This document shows, piece by piece, positions 26,108-26,238 of a DNA stretch of 26,238 bases. The DNA lies in NCBI GenBank assembly GCA_023388355.1, contig JAEWGI010000062.1, positions 1-26,238 of the forward strand, in the 5' to 3' direction. Position numbers and translations under genes: made by a program. This DNA comes from Pseudomonadota bacterium (lineage in GTDB: Bacteria; Pseudomonadota; Gammaproteobacteria; Xanthomonadales; Xanthomonadaceae). Within the stretch, counting starts at the first letter, position 1; every line of letters starts with the position of its first letter. Under the pieces are notes generated by a model that ran no database searches, was not told where the DNA came from, and worked only from the letters and a program-made list of their open reading frames with translations.

Positions 26108-26238
26108 CCGCCACCGGAGCACTGATCATGACCATGGCGACGCCGACACCGACGCCGGCCCGCGCCGGACCGCGTGCCGGAGCCGACCCGCACGCCGACG
26201 CGCCCGCGGCCGACGCGGCCGACACCCGCGCCGCGGCC
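26104..26238 (+). CDS. fliK: Probable hook-length control protein FliK, 5' end only
   Basis: An open frame of 45 codons starting at an ATG that overlaps the fliJ stop and running off the window end. The visible part is a Thr/Pro- then Ala/Asp/Arg-rich low-complexity sequence (MTATGALIMTMATPTPTPAR), which fits the disordered N-terminus of FliK but is not diagnostic. The assignment rests on position after fliJ, where fliK normally lies. ATG 26128 is an alternative start. Confidence 0.6.
   Translation, partial: MTATGALIMTMATPTPTPARAGPRAGADPHADAPAADAADTRAAA

Overview
The window is one almost gap-free stretch of flagellar genes, all on the + strand, from a very GC-rich gammaproteobacterium. The gene order (cheV, flgBCDEFGHIJKL, fliC, fliD, fliS, small fliT/PilZ-like genes, a LuxR-type regulator, rpoN2, vemR, fleQ, fliEFGHIJ and the start of a probable fliK) is the arrangement known from Xanthomonadaceae/Lysobacteraceae. 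The high GC content and the intergenic repeat types point to a Lysobacter- or Luteimonas-like genus, but the genus is an inference.

Layout. Positions 1-312 hold a G-rich 23-bp tandem repeat and a REP-like inverted pair. cheV (369-1289) follows, behind a sigma-28-type promoter lying almost on its start codon. flgBCDE (1370-4108) and flgFGHIJKL (4230-12011) encode rod, hook, rings and hook-associated proteins, and each group has a sigma-54 -24/-12 element in front. fliC (12170-13390) has a near-consensus sigma-28 promoter and an intrinsic terminator. fliD and fliS follow, then two small translationally coupled genes (FliT-like and PilZ-like) and a NarL-type response regulator. rpoN2-vemR-fleQ (17066-20339) is a tightly overlapping regulatory operon. 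fliE (20406) begins the last group behind a third sigma-54 element; fliF to fliK (partial, to the window end) encode the MS ring, switch, export ATPase complex and probably the hook-length ruler.

How it works together. The layout supports the usual cascade. RpoN2 with the enhancer-binding protein FleQ, modulated by the receiver-only protein VemR, would fire the three sigma-54 promoters at flgB, flgF and fliE. Once the hook-basal body is complete, FliA (sigma-28, not in the window) would transcribe fliC and probably cheV.

Most of the window is conventional. The unusual parts are between genes: a probably leaderless cheV transcript; simple-sequence repeats placed directly against the start codons of flgJ and fliF in place of a Shine-Dalgarno sequence; a G-quadruplex-capable fliE-fliF spacer whose two ends are complementary; and two strong hairpins ahead of rpoN2. 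No CRISPR array, tRNA, rRNA, insertion sequence or defence system was found.
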